Below, in pieces: positions 52,610-61,972 of a DNA stretch of 64,000 bases (the first letter of the stretch is position 1; each line of letters begins with the position of its first letter). A model generated the notes under the pieces. The model ran no database searches and was not told the origin of the DNA. It worked only from the letters and a program-made list of their open reading frames with translations. The DNA is from Halobacteriovorax sp. HLS (GTDB lineage Bacteria > Bdellovibrionota > Bacteriovoracia > Bacteriovoracales > Bacteriovoracaceae). The stretch covers positions 248,001 through 312,000 of the forward strand of contig NZ_QOCL01000002.1 in NCBI RefSeq assembly GCF_004006665.1, in the 5' to 3' direction. A program made the position numbers and the translations under genes.

Positions 52610-53032
52610 TTATTCTGCAACTTCCTCTTGTACAACATCTTCAACTCCGTGGAGTTTATTAAGTTCTACTAAGTTGTCTTCAGTAACATAGAGGGCCGAC
52701 TTCAAAGTCTCGCTACCCCAAGCTATGAAAGCATCGTCAGAGTTATACATTGTAATAGTTTCCCAAGGACAATCTTGAGAACAGTTCTGACAACCAATAC
52801 ACCTTGCTAAGTCTATTTCTACAGTTTGTCTAAATTCAGGGTTTTCGCTCACTGGTCCAGGAACTAGCTCGATCGAGTCAACAGGACAACCTGCAATACA
52901 AACCTCACAGCCAGTACAGCCACTTTGGTGCACTACAGCAAGTAGTTTAGGTGGTTTTTTACCCTTTCTAAGCGGCTTTTGTCTCGCTTCGTGAAATGGA
53001 TTCTCTAATATTACGGTTCTTTCATCGTTCAT
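52610..53032 (-). CDS. 2x[4Fe-4S] ferredoxin-like protein
   Basis: The 140 residues have a basic N-terminal segment (RQKPLRKGKKPPK). Two cluster motifs follow: CTGCEVCIAGCPVDSI and CIGCQNCSQDCPWETI, the arrangement of 2x[4Fe-4S] electron-transfer subunits. The C-terminus (about 100-140) is acidic and not recognised. No partner oxidoreductase is adjacent, although icmF is divergent from it. Confidence 0.82.
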   Translation of the reverse strand: MNDERTVILENPFHEARQKPLRKGKKPPKLLAVVHQSGCTGCEVCIAGCPVDSIELVPGPVSENPEFRQTVEIDLARCIGCQNCSQDCPWETITMYNSDDAFIAWGSETLKSALYVTEDNLVELNKLHGVEDVVQEEVAE

Positions 53033-53107
53033 TATAAACGCCTTTTCATCATATATTCAGTTTCAAGCCTTAATAATAGCCTAAAAACTAATCAGTATAA
53101 AGAGATT

Positions 53108-53135
53108 TTGCAACCTCTGGTTTATACGATATATT
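53108..53135 (+). promoter_or_regulatory. Possible promoter of icmF
   Basis: TTGCAA (53108-53113), 16-bp spacer, TATATT (53130-53135), upstream of icmF. Overlapped by a direct repeat CCTCTGGT at 53114-53121 and 53137-53144 (see findings). Confidence 0.4.
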
Positions 53136-53188
53136 CCCTCTGGTGTAAATTGACTATGTGTTAAATATAATTTATGGAGATGACGTTT

Positions 53189-56100
53189 ATGGAACGTTTA
53201 AGATTCGTGACAGCGGCCAGCTTATTTGATGGCCACGATGTATCAATTAATATTATGAGAAGATTGCTTCAAGCGAACGGGGTTGAGGTTATACATCTAG
53301 GACATAACCGTTCTGCAAAAGATGTTGTTGATGCTTGCTTACAAGAAGATGCAAATGCTGTGGCCCTTAGCTCGTACCAGGGCGGTCATAATGAATATTT
53401 TGCTTATATAAGACAATTGTTAGATGAAGCGGGTGCTAAGGATGTAAGAATCTTTGGTGGCGGCGGAGGAGTTATTACTCCAAGTGAAATAAAAGCATTA
53501 CACGAGAAAGGTATAACAAGAATTTATTCTCCAGAAGATGGAATGAAGCTAGGTCTTGAAGGAATAATAAAAGATATGATCGCAAGATCAACTTATTCAA
53601 CTATTAAAGACCATGACTTTTCAGGATTGAATAACTCAAGTTTTAACAAGCTCGAAATAGCAAGAGCAATTACTTATATAGAAGACAGTGGAAAAATTCC
53701 TGTAGAAGCTAAGAGCAAGAACACATCTGTTTTAGGTATCACAGGAACTGGTGGAGCAGGTAAGTCTTCTTTAATAGACGAAACACTACTGAGATTCTAT
53801 AGACATTACCCGGATAAAAATATTGCCCTCATTTCTGTTGATCCAACAAAGAAAAAAACTCAGGGAGCTTTACTAGGGGATAGAATTCGTCTTGGTAGCT
53901 CGAGCTATGATAATTTCTATATTCGCTCACTAGCGACAAGAAACTCTAATACTGAGCTATCTCCACAGATTGAAAATGTAATTAATTTTTTAAAAACTCA
54001 AGACTTCGATTTGATAATTGTTGAGACCTCTGGAATTGGACAGGCCTCAGATGCAATTACAAAAATTGCAGATAAGTGTATTTATGTAATGACTCCTGAG
54101 TATGGAGCGGCAACTCAATTGGAAAAAATTGAAATGCTTGAACAAGCTGACTTCATAGTTTTAAATAAGTTTGAAAAACCAAGATCAGAAGACGCACTAA
54201 GGGATATTAGAAAGCAGTATAGACGTAATCACCAATTATTCGCAGGTCATCCGGGGGCTCCTACTGATGATGAGCTACCTGTTTTTGGAACAATGGCTTC
54301 GCAGTTTAATGACTCTGGAGTAAATGCTCTCTTTCACGAAATTGCAAAAACTTTTGAATTTGACATGAGTGAGGTGGACTCTATTATTAGAGAAAGAGCT
54401 CCAATAAATAAAACGAAAATAATCGCACCAGAGAGAAGTTTATATTTAAGAGAAATTTCATCTACTTTAAAAAATTATAACCAAAGTGCCAGGGAAAATT
54501 TTCTATTACTACAGGATTATGAAGCAATTTTAAAGGCAAGTGAGATTCTCCCTGAAAATAAAGATTTAAAAGAAAAATTGGAAGAAGTTAAACTTAAAAT
54601 TCCAGCTGAGGTTTTTAAAGAGTTAGAGCTATTTCAATCAACGGTTGATCAATATAAAGCAGGTAGTTTTTCATATACTGTAAGAGGTCGCGAGATTAAA
54701 GTTCCTACAAAATTTGAGTCCCTTTCAGGATCAAAGATTTCTAAAGTAGCTTTTCCTAGACTAGAGTCTATATCTGAAAAATATAATTTTATTAAAAAGG
54801 CAAATCTACCTGGTTTCTTTCCTTACGCTGCAGGAATCTTTCCTTTTAAAAGAGCAGACGAGGACCCTAAGAGAATGTTCGCTGGCGAAGGTGGTCCTCT
54901 TAGAACGAATAAGAGATTTCATTATCTTTCTGAAAATGACCCTGCGAAGAGACTTTCGACAGCTTTTGACTCAGTTACTCTCTATGGAGAAGACCCTGAT
55001 GAGAGACCTGATATTTTTGGTAAGATAGGTGAAGCCGGGGTTTCAATAGCAACGCTAGATGATATGAGAGATCTTTTTAAAGGATTTTCTCTTATTGACC
55101 CTATGACTTCTGTTTCAATGACTATTAATGGTCCTGCTCCAATTATTCTTGCGATGTATATGAATACGGCCATGAAGCAAGCTTTAAGTGAAGATGAATT
55201 TTGGAATGACGAAAAGAGAATGGAGATTATGCGGCAGGTTCGCGGAACTGTTCAAGCCGATATCTTGAAAGAAGATCAAGCTCAAAATACTTGTATTTTC
55301 TCATTAGAATTTGCTCTTAAACTTATGGGTGATGTGCAGGAGTTTTTCTGTAAAGCTGCAATTAAGAACTATTACACAGTTTCAATAAGTGGATATCACA
55401 TTGCTGAAGCTGGAGCTAATCCAATCACACAGTTAGCATTCACTCTCTCTAATGGATTTACTTTTGTTGAATATTATTTATCTAGAGGTATGAGTATAGA
55501 TGACTTTAGTGGAAACTTATCTTTCTTTTTCTCTAATGGGTTAGACCCTGAGTACACAGTTATTGGTCGTGTTGCGAGAAAGATTTGGGCAGTTTGTATG
55601 AGAGATAAGTATGGTGCTAATACTAAGTCACAAATGTTTAAATATCATATTCAAACATCAGGTCGATCACTACATGCACAAGAAATTGACTTCAATGATA
55701 TTCGTACAACGTTACAAGCTTTCTTGGCCTTAAGTGATAATTGTAATTCTCTTCATACAAATGCATATGATGAGGCGATCACGACTCCTACTGAAGAATC
55801 TGTAAGAAGAGCGATGGCAATTCAAATGATTATTAATAGAGAGTTTGGATTGAATAAAACTGATAACCCTATGCAAGGTTCATATATTTATGAAGAGCTT
55901 TGTGAAATTGTCGAAGAAGCTGTTCTTGCAGAGTTTGAACGAATCTCTGATAAGGGAGGAGTTTTAGGTGCAATGGAAAGTATGTACCAAAGAGGTAAGA
56001 TTCAGGAGGAGTCTTTGTATTATGAGACTTTGAAGGATAATGGACAACTTCCTATTATAGGAGTGAATACATTTATTGCAGATGATATTGATGCTCAGCT

Positions 56101-56344
56101 TAATCAGGAAATTGAAATTTCAAGATGTTCTGATGAAGAAAAGAATGAACAAATAAATAGATTAAATAATTTTAAGCAAAGAAATAAAAATGAATCTAAG
56201 AAAGCTTTAGAAAGTTTAAAAGTCGTTGCTTTATCTAATGGAAATATTTTTGAAGAACTTTTATCTACAGTTAATTATTGTTCGTTAGGAGAAATTACAA
56301 ATGTTCTATATGACGTAGGTGGAAAATATAGAAGGAATATGTAA
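53189..56344 (+). CDS. icmF: Fused isobutyryl-CoA mutase (IcmF)
   Basis: Adenosylcobalamin enzyme interconverting isobutyryl-CoA and n-butyryl-CoA, with built-in chaperone GTPase. The ATG at 53189 is preferred because GGAG lies eight bases before it; 53174 has none. About 1051 residues. The B12-binding domain has LFDGHDVSINIMRR (His16). The MeaB-like G domain has GITGTGGAGKSSL, and NKFE where most G proteins have NKxD. The mutase barrel has YAAGIFPFKRADEDPKRMFAGEGG. The stop overlaps the start of the adenosyltransferase gene, which supplies the cofactor. Confidence 0.94.
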   Translation: MERLRFVTAASLFDGHDVSINIMRRLLQANGVEVIHLGHNRSAKDVVDACLQEDANAVALSSYQGGHNEYFAYIRQLLDEAGAKDVRIFGGGGGVITPSEIKALHEKGITRIYSPEDGMKLGLEGIIKDMIARSTYSTIKDHDFSGLNNSSFNKLEIARAITYIEDSGKIPVEAKSKNTSVLGITGTGGAGKSSLIDETLLRFYRHYPDKNIALISVDPTKKKTQGALLGDRIRLGSSSYDNFYIRSLATRNSNTELSPQIENVINFLKTQDFDLIIVETSGIGQASDAITKIADKCIYVMTPEYGAATQLEKIEMLEQADFIVLNKFEKPRSEDALRDIRKQYRRNHQLFAGHPGAPTDDELPVFGTMASQFNDSGVNALFHEIAKTFEFDMSEVDSIIRERAPINKTKIIAPERSLYLREISSTLKNYNQSARENFLLLQDYEAILKASEILPENKDLKEKLEEVKLKIPAEVFKELELFQSTVDQYKAGSFSYTVRGREIKVPTKFESLSGSKISKVAFPRLESISEKYNFIKKANLPGFFPYAAGIFPFKRADEDPKRMFAGEGGPLRTNKRFHYLSENDPAKRLSTAFDSVTLYGEDPDERPDIFGKIGEAGVSIATLDDMRDLFKGFSLIDPMTSVSMTINGPAPIILAMYMNTAMKQALSEDEFWNDEKRMEIMRQVRGTVQADILKEDQAQNTCIFSLEFALKLMGDVQEFFCKAAIKNYYTVSISGYHIAEAGANPITQLAFTLSNGFTFVEYYLSRGMSIDDFSGNLSFFFSNGLDPEYTVIGRVARKIWAVCMRDKYGANTKSQMFKYHIQTSGRSLHAQEIDFNDIRTTLQAFLALSDNCNSLHTNAYDEAITTPTEESVRRAMAIQMIINREFGLNKTDNPMQGSYIYEELCEIVEEAVLAEFERISDKGGVLGAMESMYQRGKIQEESLYYETLKDNGQLPIIGVNTFIADDIDAQLNQEIEISRCSDEEKNEQINRLNNFKQRNKNESKKALESLKVVALSNGNIFEELLSTVNYCSLGEITNVLYDVGGKYRRNM

Positions 56345-56940
56345 TGACTAAGAAATCTAATGTTTATACAAAGAGTGGGGATAAGGGAACGACTGGACTC
56401 GTTGGGGGAAGTCGTGTCTCTAAAGCTGATGAGAGAATTCATATCTATGGAGAAGTTGACGAACTAAACTCACACTTAGGTTTGGCAATTTCTATGATAG
56501 AGCAAAGTTCATTAGAGGAAGTTCGCAAGGAAGTTAGCTTCTTAAAGGGAATCCAATATTACCTTTTTGTTATAGGTTCTAACTTTGCTTGCGAAAAAGA
56601 AAATAGAGATAAATTTTCTATTCCTAAAGTAAGCGAACTTGAAATATCAACTCTTGAAAACAACCTTGATCGTTTAGATTCTCAGCTTGAAGGTCTCAAG
56701 TACTTTGTTCTTCCTGGCGGACATGTCATTTCTAGTCAGTTCCATATTTGTAGAACAGTTTGTAGAAGAGTTGAGCGAGCGGCAACACATTATGAAACAC
56801 ATAATGTTGGAGAGCTTCCAGAAGAGATATTAAAATATATTAATAGACTCTCGGACTACTTTTTTGTTTTATCACGCTTTGTAAATATGACGAGTAAGAA
56901 TAAAGAGATCTATTGGATTCCCGGTAATCCTATTTCTTAA
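56344..56940 (+). CDS. Cob(I)alamin adenosyltransferase (PduO type)
   Basis: Makes adenosylcobalamin from ATP and cob(I)alamin. 198 residues, PduO-type: YTKSGDKGTTGLVGG, HIYGEVDELNSHLG, LPGGHVISSQFHICRTVCRRVERA. The TAATG overlap with icmF shows coupled translation and supports delivery of the cofactor to that mutase. It converges with the FHA gene, overlapping 11 bp. Confidence 0.94.
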   Translation: MTKKSNVYTKSGDKGTTGLVGGSRVSKADERIHIYGEVDELNSHLGLAISMIEQSSLEEVRKEVSFLKGIQYYLFVIGSNFACEKENRDKFSIPKVSELEISTLENNLDRLDSQLEGLKYFVLPGGHVISSQFHICRTVCRRVERAATHYETHNVGELPEEILKYINRLSDYFFVLSRFVNMTSKNKEIYWIPGNPIS

Positions 56941-57610
56941 AAATACCTTTAATTTTAGACCCAAGAGACTTCTTGCTTTTTTTGGGTCTATCTATTTTTA
57001 TCATCTTTGTACTGCCTGTTGATTCTTCAAGGTCAATTTGACGTTCAGACTCAAGGCCTACCTGTGTATTAGAAACTGTGGATCTATTTTTAACTTTATT
57101 TGCGATTCTCTGCTTTAGAGCTTCCTCTCTATTTAGTTGTTTAGGTCGCTCTAATTCTTCTTTGTGAGAGGCATCTTGTCTCTGTTGTTCTTGCTCTTTT
57201 CTGGCTTTCACAACTTCCGAAGGTTTAATCCCTTTCTTTTTTTCCGGAGTTAAATTTACAAATTTTATTTGAGATGTAGGTTCATCCCTTGTAAGAACTT
57301 TCTTTTCTTTCGGAGACAATTCACTTGGGTCAATATAGATTTCACATTCTCCAATTTTGATAACATCATCGATCATTAGATGAGAGTCCATGATCTTACA
57401 GTCATTTAAAAATGTACCATTAGTCGAATCTAAATCTTTTACTAAGACTCTCGATTGTTGATTTACAATAAAGGCACAGTGTTGTCCTGAACACATACCA
57501 TCTGCGATCTGAACAGCACACTTGCTGCTTCTTCCAAGAAGTAATGGTCGAGAAGTAAGCTTCGCTTTTCTTATTGTTTCGCCTTCTCGTATAATCAATA
57601 CTATGGGCAT
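56930..57610 (-). CDS. FHA-domain protein
   Basis: The 226 residues start with an FHA domain (about 1-95): RPLLLGRSSKCAVQIADG...SGQHCAFI...VKDLDSTNGTFLN. It binds phosphothreonine peptides. The rest is charged and disordered, with a lysine-rich end (RPKKSKKSLGSKIKGIFKK). A regulatory adaptor to a Ser/Thr kinase is likely, but no such kinase is in the window. GGAG precedes the ATG. Confidence 0.85.
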   Translation of the reverse strand: MPIVLIIREGETIRKAKLTSRPLLLGRSSKCAVQIADGMCSGQHCAFIVNQQSRVLVKDLDSTNGTFLNDCKIMDSHLMIDDVIKIGECEIYIDPSELSPKEKKVLTRDEPTSQIKFVNLTPEKKKGIKPSEVVKARKEQEQQRQDASHKEELERPKQLNREEALKQRIANKVKNRSTVSNTQVGLESERQIDLEESTGSTKMIKIDRPKKSKKSLGSKIKGIFKK

Positions 57611-57742
57611 ATAATCTCCAACTTTTATTGTAATTCAGCTTTTGAAATTGAACAAATATTGAATTAATGAGCATTTAATTCTTTAGTGTTGTATGATAAA
57701 AACTGAGGATATAACTAAAATATACTATAAAGTGGTGATTTT

Positions 57743-58084
57743 ATGAGTGAAATAAGTCAAATAGTTGAGTTAACTGATAAGGCAATTGATCATATTGCTG
57801 AAATTTTCGCTAAAGAAAACAAGGGTTTAGACTATGGTCTTCGACTTGGTGTCGTGGGCGGTGGATGTTCGGGTTTGAATTACAGTATTGATTTCGGACA
57901 AGTTAAAGATAATGACAATATCATCGAATTTTCATCTTTTAAGGTATTTATTGACCCTAAATCATCTATTTATCTAAAAGGTGTAACGCTAGATTATAAA
58001 GACGGACTAAATGGAAAGGGCCTCGTTTTTGTAAACCCAAATGCCAAAAATACGTGCGGTTGTGGTGAATCCTTCTCCGTTTAG
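57743..58084 (+). CDS. IscA/ErpA-family Fe-S assembly protein
   Basis: 113 residues with the three A-type carrier cysteines: GGGCSGLNYSI and the C-terminal NTCGCGESF. Inserts or carries Fe-S clusters. It lies 10 bp before the YgfZ-TPR gene; YgfZ also works in Fe-S enzyme maturation, so this pairing is functionally sensible. Confidence 0.9.
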   Translation: MSEISQIVELTDKAIDHIAEIFAKENKGLDYGLRLGVVGGGCSGLNYSIDFGQVKDNDNIIEFSSFKVFIDPKSSIYLKGVTLDYKDGLNGKGLVFVNPNAKNTCGCGESFSV

Positions 58085-58094
58085 TGAGTAATTA

Positions 58095-59618
58095 ATGAAA
58101 ATATTTGATCTTTTTGTAGAAGGACGTGTTGGTCTCTTTAGTGAACATAATGTTTATAAAGTTACTGGTGCAGATAGAATAAAGTTTTTTCAAGGTCAAA
58201 CTACTAATGATCTTATATCTCTTGAAAATGGATCTTTTCATCTAAATTCTAGAGTTGATAGAACTGGAAAGGTTCAATTCTTCTTTCTTACTTTAAAAAG
58301 TGAAGACTCTCTATATTTAATTTTTGATAACTCTATAGCTTCTGAGTCCATTGATGAGTTTAATAAATTTATTATAATGGATGAAGTTGAAATTGTTGAA
58401 CACTCGCAGAAAGTATATTTTTCCATTGGGCATTCGAGCTTGAGCTCTTCTCATTTTGAAGGTTTTCTCTTTGGGTTACCTGCATTTATTTATCTTAATG
58501 ACTTAGAAACAAAGGTTCCAACAATTTCTGCTTCTGAAATTTCTAGCGTTGCAAGCTTTACAGGATGGCCAAGATTAGGAGTAGATGTTTTACAAGGTCA
58601 GCTCATTAATGAAACACGCTTAGATGAGTTAAGTGTAAATTATAATAAAGGCTGCTTTTTGGGACAAGAGACTGTCGCAAAAGTACATAATGGAAGAGGT
58701 GCCAGTTACGGTCCCATGCGCGTAATCTCAAAATCAACAACGAGTCTATCTCTTGGTCCATTTGAAATTGATGGTCGAAAAGGTGGCGCAATAATCGCTG
58801 TTGAAGATGGGTTTTACTTTGGAAAAGTATTTCGAGAGTTTAGATTAGAGAATAAAGTATTCACATTAACTCAAAATGATAGAAGTATTGAGTGCGAGTT
58901 TGAAGCTTATAAAAACCAATTCACGAAAGATGAGTTTGCAAAAGATCTATATCACTATGCCGTTGAGTTATTTCAAAGTAATAAAGAGGAAGAGGCGATT
59001 TTATATCTGATGTCTGTCATCAAAGTTGCCCCCTCTTTTGCTGACGCATACGAAGCTTTAGGTGTTATCTATGGAAGGCAGTTAAAGTTTGAAGAGGGGA
59101 TTGAATTGATGAATCAATTGCTATTGGTTGATGAAGATTCTGTTTTGGCCCATACAAATAAATCTCTTTATTTAATGAACCTTGGCAAGATTGAAGAAGC
59201 TGAGGAAGAAAAAGGGCTCGCTACAGTGAAGTCATTTGCGATGTATGGCAAAGAAGCTAAGAAGAAAAAGCAAGATGACGAAGTCCTCAAAGAAAAGAAT
59301 GAGCAAATGCTTCAAAGAGAAAGTATGTTTAAGCAGGTGTTAGAAATAGACTCTGTAGATACAATTGCTAATTATGGCATGGCAGATATTTTTTTCTTTA
59401 GAAAGGAATATGAGAAATCCAAAAAGCATCTTGAAGTTGTCTTGTCTGAAGATGATAAGTACTCAATGGCCTATTTATTGTTAGGTAAAAATTTAGAGCT
59501 TTTAAATAATACTACAGAAGCACGAGAAGTTTATAAGAAAGGTATTCAGGTAGCTAGTGCAAAAGGTGAGCTAATGCCTGCAAACGAAATGCAGGCACGG
59601 CTAATGAAGCTATCTTAA
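58095..59618 (+). CDS. YgfZ/GcvT-like protein fused to TPR repeats
   Basis: 507 residues. The first 280 follow YgfZ, the folate-dependent protein needed to maintain some Fe-S enzymes: FFQGQTTNDL near the start and the family signature YNKGCFLGQETVAKVHNGRG. From about 300 on there are TPR-like helix pairs (ADAYEALGVIYGRQLKFEEG, SMAYLLLGKNLELLNN). Plain YgfZ is about 325 residues, so the TPR extension is extra. It follows an IscA-type gene. A role recruiting client Fe-S proteins is inference. Confidence 0.85.
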   Translation: MKIFDLFVEGRVGLFSEHNVYKVTGADRIKFFQGQTTNDLISLENGSFHLNSRVDRTGKVQFFFLTLKSEDSLYLIFDNSIASESIDEFNKFIIMDEVEIVEHSQKVYFSIGHSSLSSSHFEGFLFGLPAFIYLNDLETKVPTISASEISSVASFTGWPRLGVDVLQGQLINETRLDELSVNYNKGCFLGQETVAKVHNGRGASYGPMRVISKSTTSLSLGPFEIDGRKGGAIIAVEDGFYFGKVFREFRLENKVFTLTQNDRSIECEFEAYKNQFTKDEFAKDLYHYAVELFQSNKEEEAILYLMSVIKVAPSFADAYEALGVIYGRQLKFEEGIELMNQLLLVDEDSVLAHTNKSLYLMNLGKIEEAEEEKGLATVKSFAMYGKEAKKKKQDDEVLKEKNEQMLQRESMFKQVLEIDSVDTIANYGMADIFFFRKEYEKSKKHLEVVLSEDDKYSMAYLLLGKNLELLNNTTEAREVYKKGIQVASAKGELMPANEMQARLMKLS

Positions 59619-59622
59619 TTAT

Positions 59623-61044
59623 TTATTTTGGTCCGTAATGCTGGCGCTTTTCTTTGAGAGTCGCGATCAACTCACTAACAATTAGTGAATTCTCTTTATC
59701 CAGGTTATTAATAGTATCTTGAACATCACTTTTATAAGACTTTATAATTTTAATAACACCATTAATAAGATCATTACCAAAGTCTGTAACTTTGTCGTTT
59801 TCGTATGCATGTTTTAAATCTGTAAAACAGTATTCGAGCATTAGGTACTCTTCGACAAAACGGCGAGATATCTTATTTTTTTGTTCGTTACTGAAATTAT
59901 ATAATTGTGTTTCTTGTTTGTTTAGATTCGCGAAAAGTTCAAGCGCCCAGTAGAACGTAAATGTTGCGTGGTAAATCCCTCTAATAGGTCTTAGAGCTTT
60001 TCTCCAAGGCGAGTAGTAGATCTTGTCATCATCTTCATTGATAACTTCTTCGAAGTTTAAGAATGTATTTAAATAGTGATGTCCATTCTCATGAAGAAGA
60101 TCATCAAGTAAGTCAATAAAGTCTCTTTCAAAGATATTAATACATGAGTAACCTGGAAGTTGTTGTTGAGAATAGCTTACAATGCCAGGCTCATCTATTG
60201 GAATTATTGTATGAGTAAAGTTGGCAAATGTATTATAGAGGTTTGGGGCAACGTCATTGATGACATCTAGTGCTAGGTTGATATTAGCTTTGATCTCATT
60301 AATAGTATTAAACCCTTTTTCACAATTCGGTAATACATGTAGTTCTTTATCAGTGCGCTTGATTGGAGGTAGTCCTTCAGTAATAATATATCTAATATCA
60401 TCTTCTAAAAAAATAAGATTCTCATGTTTGTTAACACCAACGACAGGTAGAGTTGGAAAAGTACTACAGGCAGGCTCTAGCCTAACTAATGAGTTGCTTT
60501 TTCCGAGATAGAGGCATTGTTCATTATCGCCTTTTTCAGGAGTGGCTTTGTAGATATAACTTTCTTCTCCCAATAGAGGGTTCTTAGATATATTTAAATA
60601 GAAAAAAGAGATAATTTGATTTTCAATTAGAGGTTGTAAAATTTTAGAGCTTTCCACTAATGACTTACCATCTGAGTTTAGCTCTAAGAAGCTTTCTGCA
60701 AAGTCACTGTCATTCCAGAAGTTAAATATCTCGTCTTCAATTTCATTAAACTCAACCTGATCCCCTGAATTGGTCTCTGATAGTTCATCATGTAACTGAA
60801 TAAGATAAATTGAATTTTCCATTAAGTTTGACCAATAAAAATTTAGATCAGTATATTCATTTAAGGCCTTGTCGTTAATGATCTCCTTTAGGCGATCTAA
60901 AAAACCTTCACTAAAAGATTCACTCGTATAGCCAGAGTTTAAATCTTCTCGAATATCTTGCAAAAGTTCCGCGTAGCTTTGCTTAACATTATCTTTAATC
61001 GTCGATTGAAATGAGTTTGAAAATATATTTTCTGGTGTAATCAT
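59623..61044 (-). CDS. HExxH-motif protein, putative alpha-ketoglutarate-dependent peptide beta-hydroxylase
   Basis: 473 residues. The conserved core is DDLLHENGHHYLN (His318, Glu319, His322), then YYSPWRKALRPIRGIYHATF (around 344-362). HExxH followed by S-P-W-R...RP-x-x-G-x-x-H is the pattern of the HExxH motif family (TIGR04267). Some members are Fe/alpha-ketoglutarate peptide beta-hydroxylases in RiPP pathways. The first 260 residues are helical and not typical. No precursor peptide, transporter or radical SAM gene is adjacent. GGAG precedes the ATG. Confidence 0.72.
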   Translation of the reverse strand: MITPENIFSNSFQSTIKDNVKQSYAELLQDIREDLNSGYTSESFSEGFLDRLKEIINDKALNEYTDLNFYWSNLMENSIYLIQLHDELSETNSGDQVEFNEIEDEIFNFWNDSDFAESFLELNSDGKSLVESSKILQPLIENQIISFFYLNISKNPLLGEESYIYKATPEKGDNEQCLYLGKSNSLVRLEPACSTFPTLPVVGVNKHENLIFLEDDIRYIITEGLPPIKRTDKELHVLPNCEKGFNTINEIKANINLALDVINDVAPNLYNTFANFTHTIIPIDEPGIVSYSQQQLPGYSCINIFERDFIDLLDDLLHENGHHYLNTFLNFEEVINEDDDKIYYSPWRKALRPIRGIYHATFTFYWALELFANLNKQETQLYNFSNEQKNKISRRFVEEYLMLEYCFTDLKHAYENDKVTDFGNDLINGVIKIIKSYKSDVQDTINNLDKENSLIVSELIATLKEKRQHYGPK

Positions 61045-61185
61045 GAAGTCTCCAATAGAGATTTAGTATCCTATCGTTCGTTATTATGTAAATAGAATTG
61101 AAATTTTACAGAGTTAAAATTGGACGTAAATACGTAACGTACAGAATGATTAATATGAATTTACATGGATTGATTAAGAAAAAAA

Positions 61186-61260
61186 TGGCTGGGATGGAGG
61201 GATTTGAACCCACGACCAATAGATTAACAGTCTACTGCGCTACCACTGCGCCACATCCCA
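61186..61260 (-). tRNA. tRNA-Asn (anticodon GTT)
   Basis: 75-nt cloverleaf on the minus strand. Acceptor TGGGATG pairs with CATCCCA, the anticodon loop is CTGTTAA with GTT, the T arm is complete and CCA is encoded (61186-61188). Seven T follow the CCA on the minus strand. Confidence 0.95.
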
Positions 61261-61278
61261 GTATTTTTTAGTATTATA

Positions 61279-61307
61279 CTTATAATTGTATCCAGCTTTT
61301 TTGTCTA
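61279..61307 (-). promoter_or_regulatory. Sigma-70-type promoter of tRNA-Asn
   Basis: On the minus strand TAGACA (61302-61307), 17-bp spacer, TATAAG (61279-61284), about 19 bases before the mature tRNA. A second TATAAT-like block lies just downstream. Confidence 0.5.
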
Positions 61308-61456
61308 GAGATTTTTTTTGAATTTCTAGTAAATAAAGTAAGTTGGAATGATGGGTATCTGTTAACTTCCTGTATTTACATAGAAGTGGAGGATATCACT
61401 CAAGTTTGTTCAATTATTGCCGATAAGAATACTAGGTCTATTTGTAAGGATATATA

Positions 61457-61972
61457 ATGCAAGCAAAGAGTTTTCTATTAAGTACCATTCTACGTGTGCT
61501 AACTCCTGAGGAAATCAGTGACTTAACAACGACTTCAACTGGTGACAGAAGAGTATCTCTTACTGATATTATTAATCAAAGACTAGATGGTGTAGGTCAC
61601 GACTTTGGAGATCCTGAGAAGATGGCCAAAATTCTTCCGTTTAAAAAGACTGAAGAAGATGAGGAAGTTTTAGAAGAAGTCATCCCAACATTTTGTGGTC
61701 TAAGATCGCAAGAGTTTATAGAGCGATTTTTCATTCGTAAAAAGCTTACTGATACCGCTGTTGATAGTGAAGGAAATCAAATTGAAACATCCTCTTTTAT
61801 TTTCAATGAGAAGGATCGTTTTGCTTACTCACAATCTAAGCTAAAACAAAGAGAAGTTTTGGGTCTATATAGGCAAAATGCCGCGGTCGATGTAGATCAG
61901 GTAAGGGCCTTAAAAGATGATTTATCTCAATCGGCCCATACCGGAGTTCTAGTAAATAAGAAGCAGTATTAA
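61457..61972 (+). CDS. Protein of unknown function
   Basis: 171 residues, cytoplasmic in appearance, ATG preceded by AAGGA. It contains LLSTILRVLTPEEISDLTTTSTGDRRVSL with many Thr/Ser, a charged acidic stretch (KKTEEDEEVLEEV) and a basic C-terminus (HTGVLVNKKQY). No domain recognised. It converges with astD, overlapping 4 bp. Confidence 0.6.
   Translation: MQAKSFLLSTILRVLTPEEISDLTTTSTGDRRVSLTDIINQRLDGVGHDFGDPEKMAKILPFKKTEEDEEVLEEVIPTFCGLRSQEFIERFFIRKKLTDTAVDSEGNQIETSSFIFNEKDRFAYSQSKLKQREVLGLYRQNAAVDVDQVRALKDDLSQSAHTGVLVNKKQY

Noticed and set aside
53160-53171. TTGACT and TATAAT directly before icmF as a promoter
   Set aside because: They are only ten bases apart and the implied transcript start would fall at the gene start.
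61386-61457. Short GTG-start frame overlapping the next ATG, near a GGAGG
   Set aside because: The GGAGG lies after the GTG, not before it, and no start follows at proper distance; a 23-residue product is not convincing as a RiPP precursor.
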